Assembly (NCBI GenBank): GCA_002354805.1 | Contig: DEMH01000005.1 | Span: 50,615-114,614 of the forward strand | Reading direction: 5' to 3' | DNA from: Gammaproteobacteria bacterium UBA2675 | GTDB taxonomy: Bacteria; Pseudomonadota; Gammaproteobacteria; Pseudomonadales; Pseudohongiellaceae | Length of the DNA stretch: 64,000 nt | Part shown: piece by piece, positions 44,394 through 52,944 of the stretch | Layout of the letters: every line of letters starts with the position of its first letter | Position numbering within the stretch: the stretch's first letter is position 1 | The notes under the pieces: model-generated | Database searches by the model: none | What the model saw: only the letters and a program-made list of their open reading frames with translations | Told to the model about the DNA's origin: nothing | Made by a program: the position numbers and the translations under genes

Positions 44394-45269
44394 TCAGTAA
44401 ATCGGTGTAACACCATCGCCAATCGGATCGCCCGGGGCACGCAGATGGCCGTAGATCAGCTCTTCCACGAATTCCACGCACTTGAACTCCAGCAGCATGG
44501 CATTATCGTCCTGGTGACGATACAGCTTCATGTTGATGGTCCAGGGCTCTTCGAAGGTGTTCGGATCCGTGATGGTAGCCGAGTAGTCAATGGTGTTGGC
44601 ATCAACCATGGTGTAACGCTCTTGCACGTGCATGTCCCAGCCACTGTGATAATGGCCTGAGCGGTCAAACCAGGTGTCAGCGATCTGGCCAGTGACGTCG
44701 ATCACCAGCGTGTCGCCATCCCATGAGCCATTGTTGTGACCCATCCAGCTGTCTACCTGTGCTTCCAGGTCCGGACGGTCCATGTGCACAATGCGGTCAG
44801 CGCCAGCGAACTGGTAGCTGATCAGCGTTGCATCAGGTGCCTGGAAAATCTGGAAAGGATAGGGCAGGTAGGTCGCGCGCGGCACACCTGGCAGTTTGCA
44901 CTGCGTGGTTGGATCGCGCTGCAGCCAGTTACGCATATTTTCCTGCTGCTGCTCACGCATGCCATCTTTGTAAGGGATGGTGCCACCCTCGACGTAACCC
45001 ACGCTGGGCGGGAATGCCAGGTGTGCACCAGCTTCCAGAGCCGCCAGGGGACCGTGACGGGCCTCAGCGGGCTCCAGGCTCCAGTTAGCCGCGTTCATGG
45101 TTTGCCAGATACCATTGAGGTTTGGCTTGCCGTCTGGCGTACGCGGAATCTGCGCACTGCTCATGCCGTTTTGTGCCTGTACTTCAGTTGCATCCTGCGC
45201 CAGCCAGAAAGCGCTGACTGCGGCGGCAGTGGCTGCCACCGCAAACATCGTCTTGAATTGTGTCTTCAT
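44394..45269 (-). CDS. Exported protein of unknown function, paralogue of the next gene
   Basis: 291 residues with a signal peptide (MKTQFKTMFAVAATAAAVSA, cleaved near VQAQ). Core motifs are IPRTPDGKPNLNGIWQ, NNGSWDGDTLVIDVT, HVQERYTMVDANTIDYSATI and EPWTINMKLYRH. Similar proteins are frequent in marine proteobacteria, often in clusters, without a known role. It shares the G-x-PDL-x-G-V/I-W and EGDSLVV-type motifs with the upstream neighbour and follows it by 37 bases, so the two are probably one operon from a tandem duplication. Confidence 0.8.
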   Translation of the reverse strand: MKTQFKTMFAVAATAAAVSAFWLAQDATEVQAQNGMSSAQIPRTPDGKPNLNGIWQTMNAANWSLEPAEARHGPLAALEAGAHLAFPPSVGYVEGGTIPYKDGMREQQQENMRNWLQRDPTTQCKLPGVPRATYLPYPFQIFQAPDATLISYQFAGADRIVHMDRPDLEAQVDSWMGHNNGSWDGDTLVIDVTGQIADTWFDRSGHYHSGWDMHVQERYTMVDANTIDYSATITDPNTFEEPWTINMKLYRHQDDNAMLLEFKCVEFVEELIYGHLRAPGDPIGDGVTPIY

Positions 45270-45306
45270 GAAAAACCTTTGTTCAAATTAGCTCACAAAC
45301 ACCAGA

Positions 45307-46335
45307 TCACTGGCGAATCGCACGGTTGTTGTCGTAATCCCAGGTGCCGTCTTCAACACGCTGACCCTGCAGAATATTGATCATGCCGTAGTTGCCTTCG
45401 TGGCAGGCATATTCGTACAGCACGTCTTCACTGCGGAACATTGGGACAACACCGGTAAACTTGTCCTGATACGCCTGAGGGTCGATGACAGTGAACTCAT
45501 ATTCAACAATGTCATCGGCCGTACGGGTAAACTTCTCGATCAGTGTTTTGTTACTGGCAACGCCGGTACCGAAGAAGGTCTGTGACTTGTAGTTGAAGTT
45601 TCTGGTCTCAACTACCAGAGAGTCGCCTTCGTAATAGCCGACTGAGTCGCCAGTCCACTGCGTGATGCTCTCCGGAATGTGCTCATCCTGCAGGCGAACG
45701 ATACGCGCCTCATGGATCATCTCGTTGAAAATCACCGCGTGATCTTCAGTCTGGAACAGCTGCACGTTGTTGTTGTACATGCTGGGTGTGAACGGCGGGA
45801 CTGAGTTGAAGCCCAGCAGACAGCGCTCGGAAATACCTCGATCTTCGGGGCCATCTTTGCCGATACCGCCAACAGCAACGCGAACGGGACGCTCACCGTC
45901 GTAATCCGGACCAAGACCACCGAATGCCATTGGCGCACCTGGAACTCGCGCCGGCAGGCGGCCATTCTCAGGGTATACAATGATGGAGGTACGCAGGTTC
46001 AGCTCCTGCGGCAGATCCTCAACCCAGGCGCGGTTGTAACCACCGACGCCACCCTGGGAAGACTGGCCATCGCTGGCCGCTGCTTCTTCAGCCACGCGGC
46101 GATCCCGTTCCTGCACTTCTTCTTCTGTGTAGAACAGACGATTGCCGTACTCGGGATTGCGCTGCATGGGCGTATTCGAGCTGAAGTTAAATACGCCACG
46201 CAGATCTGGTTGTCCCCATTCATTGCGCGGTGCTGTGTAGTCATCGGCTGCCATTGTCGATTGCACGGCAGTCAGGGCAAGTCCCCCGGTGACCACCGCT
46301 GCAACCGCAGCAGAAAGAATAGTTTGTTTTTTCAC
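45307..46335 (-). CDS. Exported protein of unknown function, paralogue of the downstream gene
   Basis: 342 residues starting at a GTG (46335) with a GAGGAG site. Signal peptide KKQTILSAAVAAVVTGG ends near STMA. Core motifs are WGQPDLRGVFNFSSNTPMQR, DSVGYYEGDSLVVETRNFNY, LIEKFTRTADDIVEYEFTVI and EYACHEGNYGMINIL. The last motif with HEGNY is widespread in this family. A periplasmic location is inferred from the signal; the function is unknown. Confidence 0.8.
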   Translation of the reverse strand: MKKQTILSAAVAAVVTGGLALTAVQSTMAADDYTAPRNEWGQPDLRGVFNFSSNTPMQRNPEYGNRLFYTEEEVQERDRRVAEEAAASDGQSSQGGVGGYNRAWVEDLPQELNLRTSIIVYPENGRLPARVPGAPMAFGGLGPDYDGERPVRVAVGGIGKDGPEDRGISERCLLGFNSVPPFTPSMYNNNVQLFQTEDHAVIFNEMIHEARIVRLQDEHIPESITQWTGDSVGYYEGDSLVVETRNFNYKSQTFFGTGVASNKTLIEKFTRTADDIVEYEFTVIDPQAYQDKFTGVVPMFRSEDVLYEYACHEGNYGMINILQGQRVEDGTWDYDNNRAIRQ

Positions 46336-46718
46336 ATCAATCTCCTCAGAGAAATTTTCGTCAATTGATTCTCAGCGCCTGATTTTTCAACCTAACCGCG
46401 ATCTACTGTAAGCTTGTCCTTGCCGTACTGATTCTCGTGCTGCTTTATGTGTCAAATAAGCCAGAGTTATATAGAGATACTCACGGATCAAGCAGAGTAA
46501 TCCAGCACCTGGCAATATTCAAGCCTGATGCCGTCAGCCGCGATAACCAGACAGATTTCAGCGTTGGGCAACGCCCAGATATGAGCACCCGAATTGCGTC
46601 AACCCTCTGCCGCAATAAATACCTACCGTGACTATGTTATCGTGCGCGCCTTATCATGACACATGCATGATGATTAACGACGAATTTCCTGCGCACATCC
46701 GTATCAGAGGAGACCGGA
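46336..46718. other. Divergent intergenic region between exported-protein operon and luciferase-like gene
   Basis: 383 bases without a gene that I can support. Near the right end a palindromic pair ATCATG (46653-46658) and CATGAT (46666-46671), 48-66 bases upstream of the monooxygenase start, is a possible operator. The monooxygenase has a GAGGAGA ribosome site. Nothing else stands out. Confidence 0.4.
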
Positions 46719-47705
46719 ATGACTGCATACTCATTGCTTGATCTTGCGCCTATCGTACAGGGCAGCAGCGCACGCCAGGCACTGCTCAATGCGAGGTCAC
46801 TGGCCCAGGAGGCAGAGAGTTGTGGCTATCGCCGTTTCTGGATGGCTGAGCATCACAATATGACCGGCATTGCCAGCGCGGCTACCGCGGTAGCGCTTGG
46901 CTATGTTGCGGAGGGAACCAGCAGAATCAGGGTTGGCTCAGGCGGTATCATGCTTCCCAATCACGCACCGCTGATGGTCGCAGAACAATTCGGAACGCTC
47001 GCCAGTCTGTATCCCGACCGCATTGACCTCGGCCTGGGACGGGCCCCGGGCACTGACTCACTGACCATGCAGGCGCTGCGTCGCTATCACGACAGTGTTG
47101 ACCAGTTCCCCCGCGACGTACAGGAACTGCAGCATTACTTCCGCGCAGCACAACCGGACCAGGCAGTCAGGGCTGTCCCCGGCGAGGGTCTGGAAGTGCC
47201 TCTGTGGCTGCTGGGGTCCAGCCTGTTCAGTGCGCAACTGGCAGCCGCACTGGGCCTGCCGTTTGCTTTCGCATCACATTTTGCGCCGGATCACCTGATG
47301 CAGGCGCTGGAGCTGTATCGCAGCCGCTTCAGGCCCTCTGAGCAATTGGCTGAGCCTTATTGCATGGCCGCCATCCCACTTTACGCCGCCGCCACGGAAG
47401 AGCAGGCGAGGTATCTGCTAAGCTCAGTCCAGCAACAGTTTATCGCTCTGCGCCGCGGGACACCTGGCCCGCTAAAACCGCCTGTGGAAGACATTGAAAA
47501 GCATTTCACCGAGGCAGAACTGGCAGCGGCCAGTCACGCCCTGCGGGAAGCCGTTATTGGCGATCCCGAGCAGGTGCGTGAAGGCATAGCTGCCTTCATC
47601 AAACGCACCGGTGTTAACGAGATCATGTTCAGCGCTCACATCTTCGACTTTCAGAAGCGCCTTGAATGCATCAGGATCGGCGCCCGCGCCTGCGCCGCCA
47701 TATAG
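46719..47705 (+). CDS. Luciferase-like (LLM class) flavin-dependent monooxygenase, MsnO8-like
   Basis: 328 residues. Bacterial-luciferase-like barrel with YRRFWMAEHHNMTGIASAAT, RIRVGSGGIMLPNHAPLMVA, DLGLGRAPGTD and LLGSSLFSAQLAAALGLPFA. It would use reduced FMN and oxygen; the substrate is unknown. It converges on ovoA and the coding regions overlap by 35 bases, so the two ends constrain one another. The GAGGAG ribosome site supports the ATG. Confidence 0.88.
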   Translation: MTAYSLLDLAPIVQGSSARQALLNARSLAQEAESCGYRRFWMAEHHNMTGIASAATAVALGYVAEGTSRIRVGSGGIMLPNHAPLMVAEQFGTLASLYPDRIDLGLGRAPGTDSLTMQALRRYHDSVDQFPRDVQELQHYFRAAQPDQAVRAVPGEGLEVPLWLLGSSLFSAQLAAALGLPFAFASHFAPDHLMQALELYRSRFRPSEQLAEPYCMAAIPLYAAATEEQARYLLSSVQQQFIALRRGTPGPLKPPVEDIEKHFTEAELAAASHALREAVIGDPEQVREGIAAFIKRTGVNEIMFSAHIFDFQKRLECIRIGARACAAI

Positions 47706-50034
47706 ACACCTGACTGACGACATACTCGTACTTGCGTCGGTGTTCGCGAATCATGAAGGGCAGGTCCTGATGGTGGAGCAGCTCATATTCGGAAAGCAGC
47801 TTACCGAGCTTATCGAGTGCTGATTCACTGTCAGGTGCATCAAGGAAGTCCTCCGGATGCGTGTACTGCTCCAGCCATGAATTTGGCGACGCCAACACCA
47901 GAATGCCATTCTCGGTCACCGGTGAGTGATCACCAACAAACTGTGCAAGGCAGGCAGTCGGGTCAGGCAGGCGGCACAGCAGATTGCTCAGCAACACGGC
48001 ATCAAACTGTCCTGGCTGGCCCAGACCAGCAGCATCCAGATCACCGGCATCACCCTGCACAAACTGAATCCGCGATCGATCCACGTCCTCCGGGACAGTC
48101 GCCAGCAGCTCGGTCCAATGGCGACCGCTTTCCTGACGCTGGTAGCGTAGTGAGCCCTGCTCAAGCAGGTCCCTGGCAGTTCTGATGAACGCTTCACTGT
48201 AATCAAGCCCGACGACACGCTGGAAATGACGGGACAATTCCACACTGGCGCGGCCAACTGCACAGCCCAGATCCAGCACGCTGCCGTGGCTGGATGCGTA
48301 TTCAGCAACCAGCTTTGCCATGGTAGTCATGAACGGCGGTACAGACGGATGACCAATGTTTTGACTTATGCCGGTGTCTCGTTGCTCTGCTTCTGAACCC
48401 CAGTGGAACAGGAGATATTGATTCACCAGCGCATCTGTCTCGTAGCGCTTCCCCCCGCCAGGCCCGGCCTGCTCGCCCTGCACCAGCCGGAAGCCAGCAT
48501 GCTGAAAGAAGTGTGGACGGAAGTGGAAACGGGCCCAGACGCTGGCTTCATCGCCCGTGCTGATGAATGAGCCGCCGAGAATCATCTGATGTTCATCATC
48601 AAAACAGGGCGTGCTGAAATCCACATAGTACGGATGAATCTTGAAGCCCTGCAGCGGGTGGAAGGTATCCTCACACCACTGCCAGACATTGCCAAACACA
48701 TCGTGAAAGCCTGCCGCATTGGCTGCAAAGCTCTCAACGGAAGCCTCGCTGCCCTGCGTCAGATTGAGGTTGAGGCGGGCAATCCCTTCTGCTGACATGA
48801 CCGGGTCGACCTGCAGGCGATCTTCTTCGCCAGCCTTCCAGTTGCTCAGACCTCGCTGCGACGCGTCGCGCATTGCCACGTGCTCTTTCTCGTGAAGGAG
48901 CCGGTAAGGCGATGTAGCGCCGTCCTGTTCAGTGCGCCAGTTGCAGTAGGCCTTGGCTTCGTAGAAATTAACGATGGCGGGCCAGTCCCACTGCATTGGG
49001 ATTTCATTGAATATCGTTCGCAAACGGTATTGATGAGAACCGACCGGACCGTCCTGAACCCAGAATGTGGGCCATCGGGTATTCCGGAATCGGCGCCATT
49101 GCCAACCTGCCTCACTCCAGTAGCGCTGCTCCAGATAAGCGCCCGAGGCCACGAATTCATAGAACTCGCCGTTACTGATCAGTCGTTTACTGGCTCGGAA
49201 GCTGTCAACTTTATGCTGCTCGGCACCATATTCGTTGTCCCAGCCAAACGTGGGCCATTCGGACGGCTTGCCCAGGGCGACCGTTTTTGCCGCCACTTCC
49301 AGCATCGGGTTATCCATCGGATAGTGCAGGCCGGCAACCGGTCTGACAAATCGCTGTGACTGGTCAGCACTGGTCGGCAATGGCGGCCATTGATCTGGCT
49401 GGCGCAAAAATTTCAGCGGCAATTCACGCATCAGCACTGATGAGGTCTCCAGGTGGATTCGCTCGTGCTCAAAACACATGACCAGAGCCCAGCCCGGGCT
49501 GTCCTGGGTACATGGCCTGTCAAACGCCGGATGCGTCTCGATCAGATGACTGACAACTGCATAAACCTGTTGCCGGTATTCACGCGCCTCGGCGACAGTC
49601 GGCCAGACATCCTGCTCTCCGTCATGCAGGTCATCCCAGCTCATCTCATCGACACCGGTTTCAAACAGGGCCTCAAAATGCTTGTTGACGGGTTCATCAA
49701 TCAACCCTGCCACCAGCAGTTTATTGATGTAGAAGCTCACCGGATGAACGTAATAAAAGATCAGCGGATGGCGCGTCTTGTGATACGGGCGCTCAAAATA
49801 GGCCTCATCGCTGACCAGCGCAGAGAACAGGGTCTCGGTCAGACGCCAGGTGTTCTCAAAGTAGGCCCGGAGCGCCTGACGACCGCCGGACGCATTGACC
49901 ATGGGCAGGCTGAACGCCCGGCCGTCAGCCCATAAGGGTTCCTGTTGCGGCGCAGCAGACTGTTCATCCATTTCACTATCGGCAAGCTGAGGGGTTCTTT
50001 TTGCAGACTTGGTCTGGGCAAAGGCCTGAGTCAT
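47671..50034 (-). CDS. ovoA: 5-histidylcysteine sulfoxide synthase OvoA with C-terminal methyltransferase domain
   Basis: 787 residues from the ATG at 50034, which has an AAGGA site. OvoA couples cysteine to histidine C5 with oxygen, the first step of ovothiol synthesis; its C-terminal domain is thought to methylate the imidazole. An N-terminal DinB-like domain carries the iron-binding HX3HXE in FEHERIHLETSS near residue 190. A formylglycine-enzyme-like sulfoxide synthase domain follows (FGNVWQWCEDTFHPLQGF, MILGGSFISTGDEAS). The last 220 residues hold a SAM methyltransferase (SVLDLGCAVGRASVELSRHF). The ovothiol C-S lyase OvoB is not obvious here. Confidence 0.92.
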   Translation of the reverse strand: MTQAFAQTKSAKRTPQLADSEMDEQSAAPQQEPLWADGRAFSLPMVNASGGRQALRAYFENTWRLTETLFSALVSDEAYFERPYHKTRHPLIFYYVHPVSFYINKLLVAGLIDEPVNKHFEALFETGVDEMSWDDLHDGEQDVWPTVAEAREYRQQVYAVVSHLIETHPAFDRPCTQDSPGWALVMCFEHERIHLETSSVLMRELPLKFLRQPDQWPPLPTSADQSQRFVRPVAGLHYPMDNPMLEVAAKTVALGKPSEWPTFGWDNEYGAEQHKVDSFRASKRLISNGEFYEFVASGAYLEQRYWSEAGWQWRRFRNTRWPTFWVQDGPVGSHQYRLRTIFNEIPMQWDWPAIVNFYEAKAYCNWRTEQDGATSPYRLLHEKEHVAMRDASQRGLSNWKAGEEDRLQVDPVMSAEGIARLNLNLTQGSEASVESFAANAAGFHDVFGNVWQWCEDTFHPLQGFKIHPYYVDFSTPCFDDEHQMILGGSFISTGDEASVWARFHFRPHFFQHAGFRLVQGEQAGPGGGKRYETDALVNQYLLFHWGSEAEQRDTGISQNIGHPSVPPFMTTMAKLVAEYASSHGSVLDLGCAVGRASVELSRHFQRVVGLDYSEAFIRTARDLLEQGSLRYQRQESGRHWTELLATVPEDVDRSRIQFVQGDAGDLDAAGLGQPGQFDAVLLSNLLCRLPDPTACLAQFVGDHSPVTENGILVLASPNSWLEQYTHPEDFLDAPDSESALDKLGKLLSEYELLHHQDLPFMIREHRRKYEYVVSQVSIWRRRRGRRS

Positions 50035-50111
50035 CCGTTGTATCCTTATGGCAATTTCTTGAAAGGCAAATTCGTGTAGACTTCGAGCTTCAGTGATATG
50101 AGGGCGATCCA

Positions 50112-51251
50112 TTGCGCAGCAAACTTCCCGACACAGGCACCACCATCTTTACCGTCATGACGAGGATGGCACAGCAGTATCAGGCCATCAACCTGTCACA
50201 GGGCTTCCCGGATTTTGATTGCCCGGAGGCCCTGCGTGAGCGTGTTGCACACTATCTTAATCACCGGTGCAATCAGTACGCACCCATGACCGGGGTCGCC
50301 CAGCTGCGCGAGCAGATTGCACTGAAAGTCAACGATCTATACGGCTATCCGGCCGATGCAGATCATGAGATCACGGTTACTTCTGGTGCCACCGAGGCCC
50401 TGTTTGACGCCATTCAGGCCACGGTTCAGCGCGATGATGAAGTCATCATGTTTGATCCCGCCTATGATTCCTATGACCCGGCGGTGCGCCTGGCTGGCGG
50501 CGTTCCTGTGCACATTCCCCTGACTCAGCCAGACTGGGGCATCGACTGGCAGAGGCTGCGCGAATCAATCAACCCGCGCACCCGGCTGATCATTATCAAT
50601 TCACCACACAATCCCAGTGGTTCGATTCTGACGCGTGATGACCTCGACGAGCTTGCCGACGTCATCCGCGGGCACGATATTCTGATTCTGTCCGACGAAG
50701 TCTATGAGCACATGGTGTTCGACGGTCAGCAGCATGAAAGCGTGCTGTGCCACACTGAACTGCGCGAAAAAAGTTTCGCGGTGTTCTCCTTTGGCAAGAC
50801 CTATCACGCCACTGGCTGGAAGGCTGCCTACTGCGTTGCACCTGCAGCTCTGAGCGCGGAGTTCCGTAAAGTACACCAGTTCGTGACCTTTACATCCACC
50901 AGCTTCATACAGTTTGCGATTGCGGATTTCATGCGTGATCACGCCGAACATCACCTGGAGCTGCCGGCATTCTACCAGGGCAAACGTGACACTTTCTGCA
51001 AGCTGATTGAGACCTCAAGATTCCGCTTTACACCATCGGCAGGTACCTACTTTCAGTGTGTGGATTACAGCGCCATCAGCGATGTGCCGGACATGGAGTT
51101 TGTCCGCTGGCTGTGTCAGGAGAAAGGTGTCGCGACAATTCCGCTGTCGCCGTTCTACGCACAGGCTCCCGATTCTCGCATCATCCGGTTTTGCTTCTGC
51201 AAAGACGACGCGACCTTGCAGCAGGCAGCCGGGATTCTCAATCAGCTCTGA
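50112..51251 (+). CDS. ybdL: Methionine-type PLP aminotransferase (YbdL-like)
   Basis: 379 residues starting at a TTG (50112) with GAGGG about 9 bases upstream; the resulting N-terminus SKLPDTGTTIFTVMTRMAQQ matches YbdL. Fold-type I features are NLSQGFPDFDCPEALRE, VTSGATEALFDAI, NSPHNPSG, ILSDEVYEHMVF and the PLP lysine in SFGKTYHATGWK. E. coli YbdL prefers methionine and histidine among others. OvoB-type lyases are also PLP enzymes of this fold, so a role with ovoA, divergent 77 bases away, deserves testing. queG follows after 4 bases. Confidence 0.88.
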   Translation: MRSKLPDTGTTIFTVMTRMAQQYQAINLSQGFPDFDCPEALRERVAHYLNHRCNQYAPMTGVAQLREQIALKVNDLYGYPADADHEITVTSGATEALFDAIQATVQRDDEVIMFDPAYDSYDPAVRLAGGVPVHIPLTQPDWGIDWQRLRESINPRTRLIIINSPHNPSGSILTRDDLDELADVIRGHDILILSDEVYEHMVFDGQQHESVLCHTELREKSFAVFSFGKTYHATGWKAAYCVAPAALSAEFRKVHQFVTFTSTSFIQFAIADFMRDHAEHHLELPAFYQGKRDTFCKLIETSRFRFTPSAGTYFQCVDYSAISDVPDMEFVRWLCQEKGVATIPLSPFYAQAPDSRIIRFCFCKDDATLQQAAGILNQL

Positions 51252-51255
51252 ACAG

Positions 51256-52317
51256 ATGATATCGTCAGAACAGTCCCGCCTGCTCCTGTCCCAGATCCGT
51301 CAGTGGGCGGCCGAGCTGGGGTTTCAGCAACTGGCGGTCTCGGACATCGACCTGACCGCCTACCGACCCCACTTGGAAGCATGGCTGGCACGCAACTTCC
51401 ATGGCGAAATGGACTACATGGAACGTCACAAGGACTTGCGCCTGGCTCCTGACCAGCTCCACCCGAACACTATCCGCGTTTTGTCAGTCCGCATGGATTA
51501 CAGTTTTGATAGAGAGCAAACACTCACTCCGATGCGTGATGGGCGCATGGCGTATATCTCGCGATATGCGCGCGGCCGGGACTACCACAAACTGCTGCGC
51601 AAACGACTGCAGCAACTGGCCGAGAAAATCAGCGGTGAGGTCGGCGAGTTTGGATACAGAGCTTTTGTGGATAGCGCACCCGTGCTGGAGCGGGCGCTGG
51701 CCGAAAAAGGTGGCCTGGGCTGGATCGGCAAAAACACCATGTTGCTGAACAGACAGGCGGGCTCGTTTTTTTTCCTGGGCGAGCTCTTCACCGATCTGCC
51801 ACTGCCCAAAGACGAGCCGGTCAGTGCCCACTGTGGCAGTTGTACCGCCTGCCTGGATCTGTGCCCGACCAAGGCCTTCGTTGGACCCTATCAGCTTGAT
51901 GCCCGGCGCTGCATCTCCTATTTGACCATCGAGCTGAAGGGCGCGATTCCTGAGGAACTGCGGCCGCTGATGGGTAATCGGGTGTTTGGTTGCGACGACT
52001 GCCAGATTGTGTGCCCCTGGAACAAGTTCAGCCGCCTGAGTGAGGAGTCCGACTTCAGGCCACGTCATGGACTGGACAGCAGTGAGCTCAGCGAGCTGTT
52101 CCTGTGGACCGAAGCTGAGTTCCTTGCGCGTACCGCCGGATCTGCGATCCGGCGCACTGGTTACGAGGGCTGGCTGCGCAATCTGGCCGTGGGCCTGGGT
52201 AATGCACCGACCAGCCAGAAGATTATTGATGCCCTGCAGTCGCGCGCCCAGTACCCATCGGCGCTGGTGCGCGAGCATGTTGAGTGGGCTTTACGCCGGC
52301 ACGGCGTTACAGCTTGA
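51256..52317 (+). CDS. queG: Epoxyqueuosine reductase
   Basis: 353 residues from the ATG at 51256 (MISSEQSRLLLSQIRQW). A cobalamin-binding domain (RAFVDSAPVLERALAEKGGL, then GWIGKNTMLL) precedes two 4Fe-4S sites, CGSCTACLDLCPTKAF near residue 193 and CDDCQIVCPWNKF near 245. It performs the last step of queuosine synthesis on tRNA. Its 3' end overlaps the convergent orn gene by 11 bases. The frame also reads open upstream into the aminotransferase, but that is a shadow. Confidence 0.95.
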   Translation: MISSEQSRLLLSQIRQWAAELGFQQLAVSDIDLTAYRPHLEAWLARNFHGEMDYMERHKDLRLAPDQLHPNTIRVLSVRMDYSFDREQTLTPMRDGRMAYISRYARGRDYHKLLRKRLQQLAEKISGEVGEFGYRAFVDSAPVLERALAEKGGLGWIGKNTMLLNRQAGSFFFLGELFTDLPLPKDEPVSAHCGSCTACLDLCPTKAFVGPYQLDARRCISYLTIELKGAIPEELRPLMGNRVFGCDDCQIVCPWNKFSRLSEESDFRPRHGLDSSELSELFLWTEAEFLARTAGSAIRRTGYEGWLRNLAVGLGNAPTSQKIIDALQSRAQYPSALVREHVEWALRRHGVTA

Positions 52318-52876
52318 AGAAATGTTCGCGGTAGTAACGCAATTCATCGACTGACTCGCGGATATCATCCAGCGCCTGGTGCGTTGTCGCCTTGCTGAAG
52401 CCGCCAGGCAGCTCGGGTCGCCAGCGCCGCGCCAGCTCTTTTACTGTGCTGACATCCAGATTCCGGTAGTGAAAGAAGGCCTCCAGAGCTGGCATGTAGC
52501 GCACCATGAAACGCCGGTCCTGATGCACACTGTTGCCACACATCGGCGAGCTGCGCGGATCAGCGTACTGACTCAAAAACTCTATTGTCTGCCTTTCGGC
52601 CTCGGCATCATCAATCGTGCTTTTGCGCACACGTTCCACCAACCCGGAGCCACCATGCGTCCGCTGATTCCACTCATCCATGGCGGCCAGTGCTTCCTCG
52701 CTCTGATGTACTGCAATTACCGGCCCTTCAGCCAGCACATTGAGATCACTGTCGGTAACCAGCGTCGCCACTTCAATGATCCGGTCTGTATCTGGCTCCA
52801 GACCTGTCATCTCCATGTCGATCCAGATCAGTGTCTTGGTTTTGTCTATCGATGTCTTGCTTGGTGTGTCAGGCAT
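52307..52876 (-). CDS. orn: Oligoribonuclease
   Basis: 189-residue DEDDh exonuclease that degrades 2-5 nt RNAs and the pGpG made from cyclic-di-GMP. Motifs are LIWIDMEMTGLEPDTDRIIE, HQDRRFMVRYMPALEAFFHY and the HQALDDIRESVDELRYYREH end. It is essential in many gammaproteobacteria. It also links to the cyclic-di-GMP enzymes in this window. Overlaps queG at its 3' end and is divergent from rsgA, in the conserved queG-orn-rsgA order. Confidence 0.96.
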   Translation of the reverse strand: MPDTPSKTSIDKTKTLIWIDMEMTGLEPDTDRIIEVATLVTDSDLNVLAEGPVIAVHQSEEALAAMDEWNQRTHGGSGLVERVRKSTIDDAEAERQTIEFLSQYADPRSSPMCGNSVHQDRRFMVRYMPALEAFFHYRNLDVSTVKELARRWRPELPGGFSKATTHQALDDIRESVDELRYYREHFFKL

Positions 52877-52944
52877 GAGAGTATTCCATGTATTTTGGAG
52901 AGGACAGGTTTCACGGCGCAGCCATTGTAATAGAATGCCAGTCC

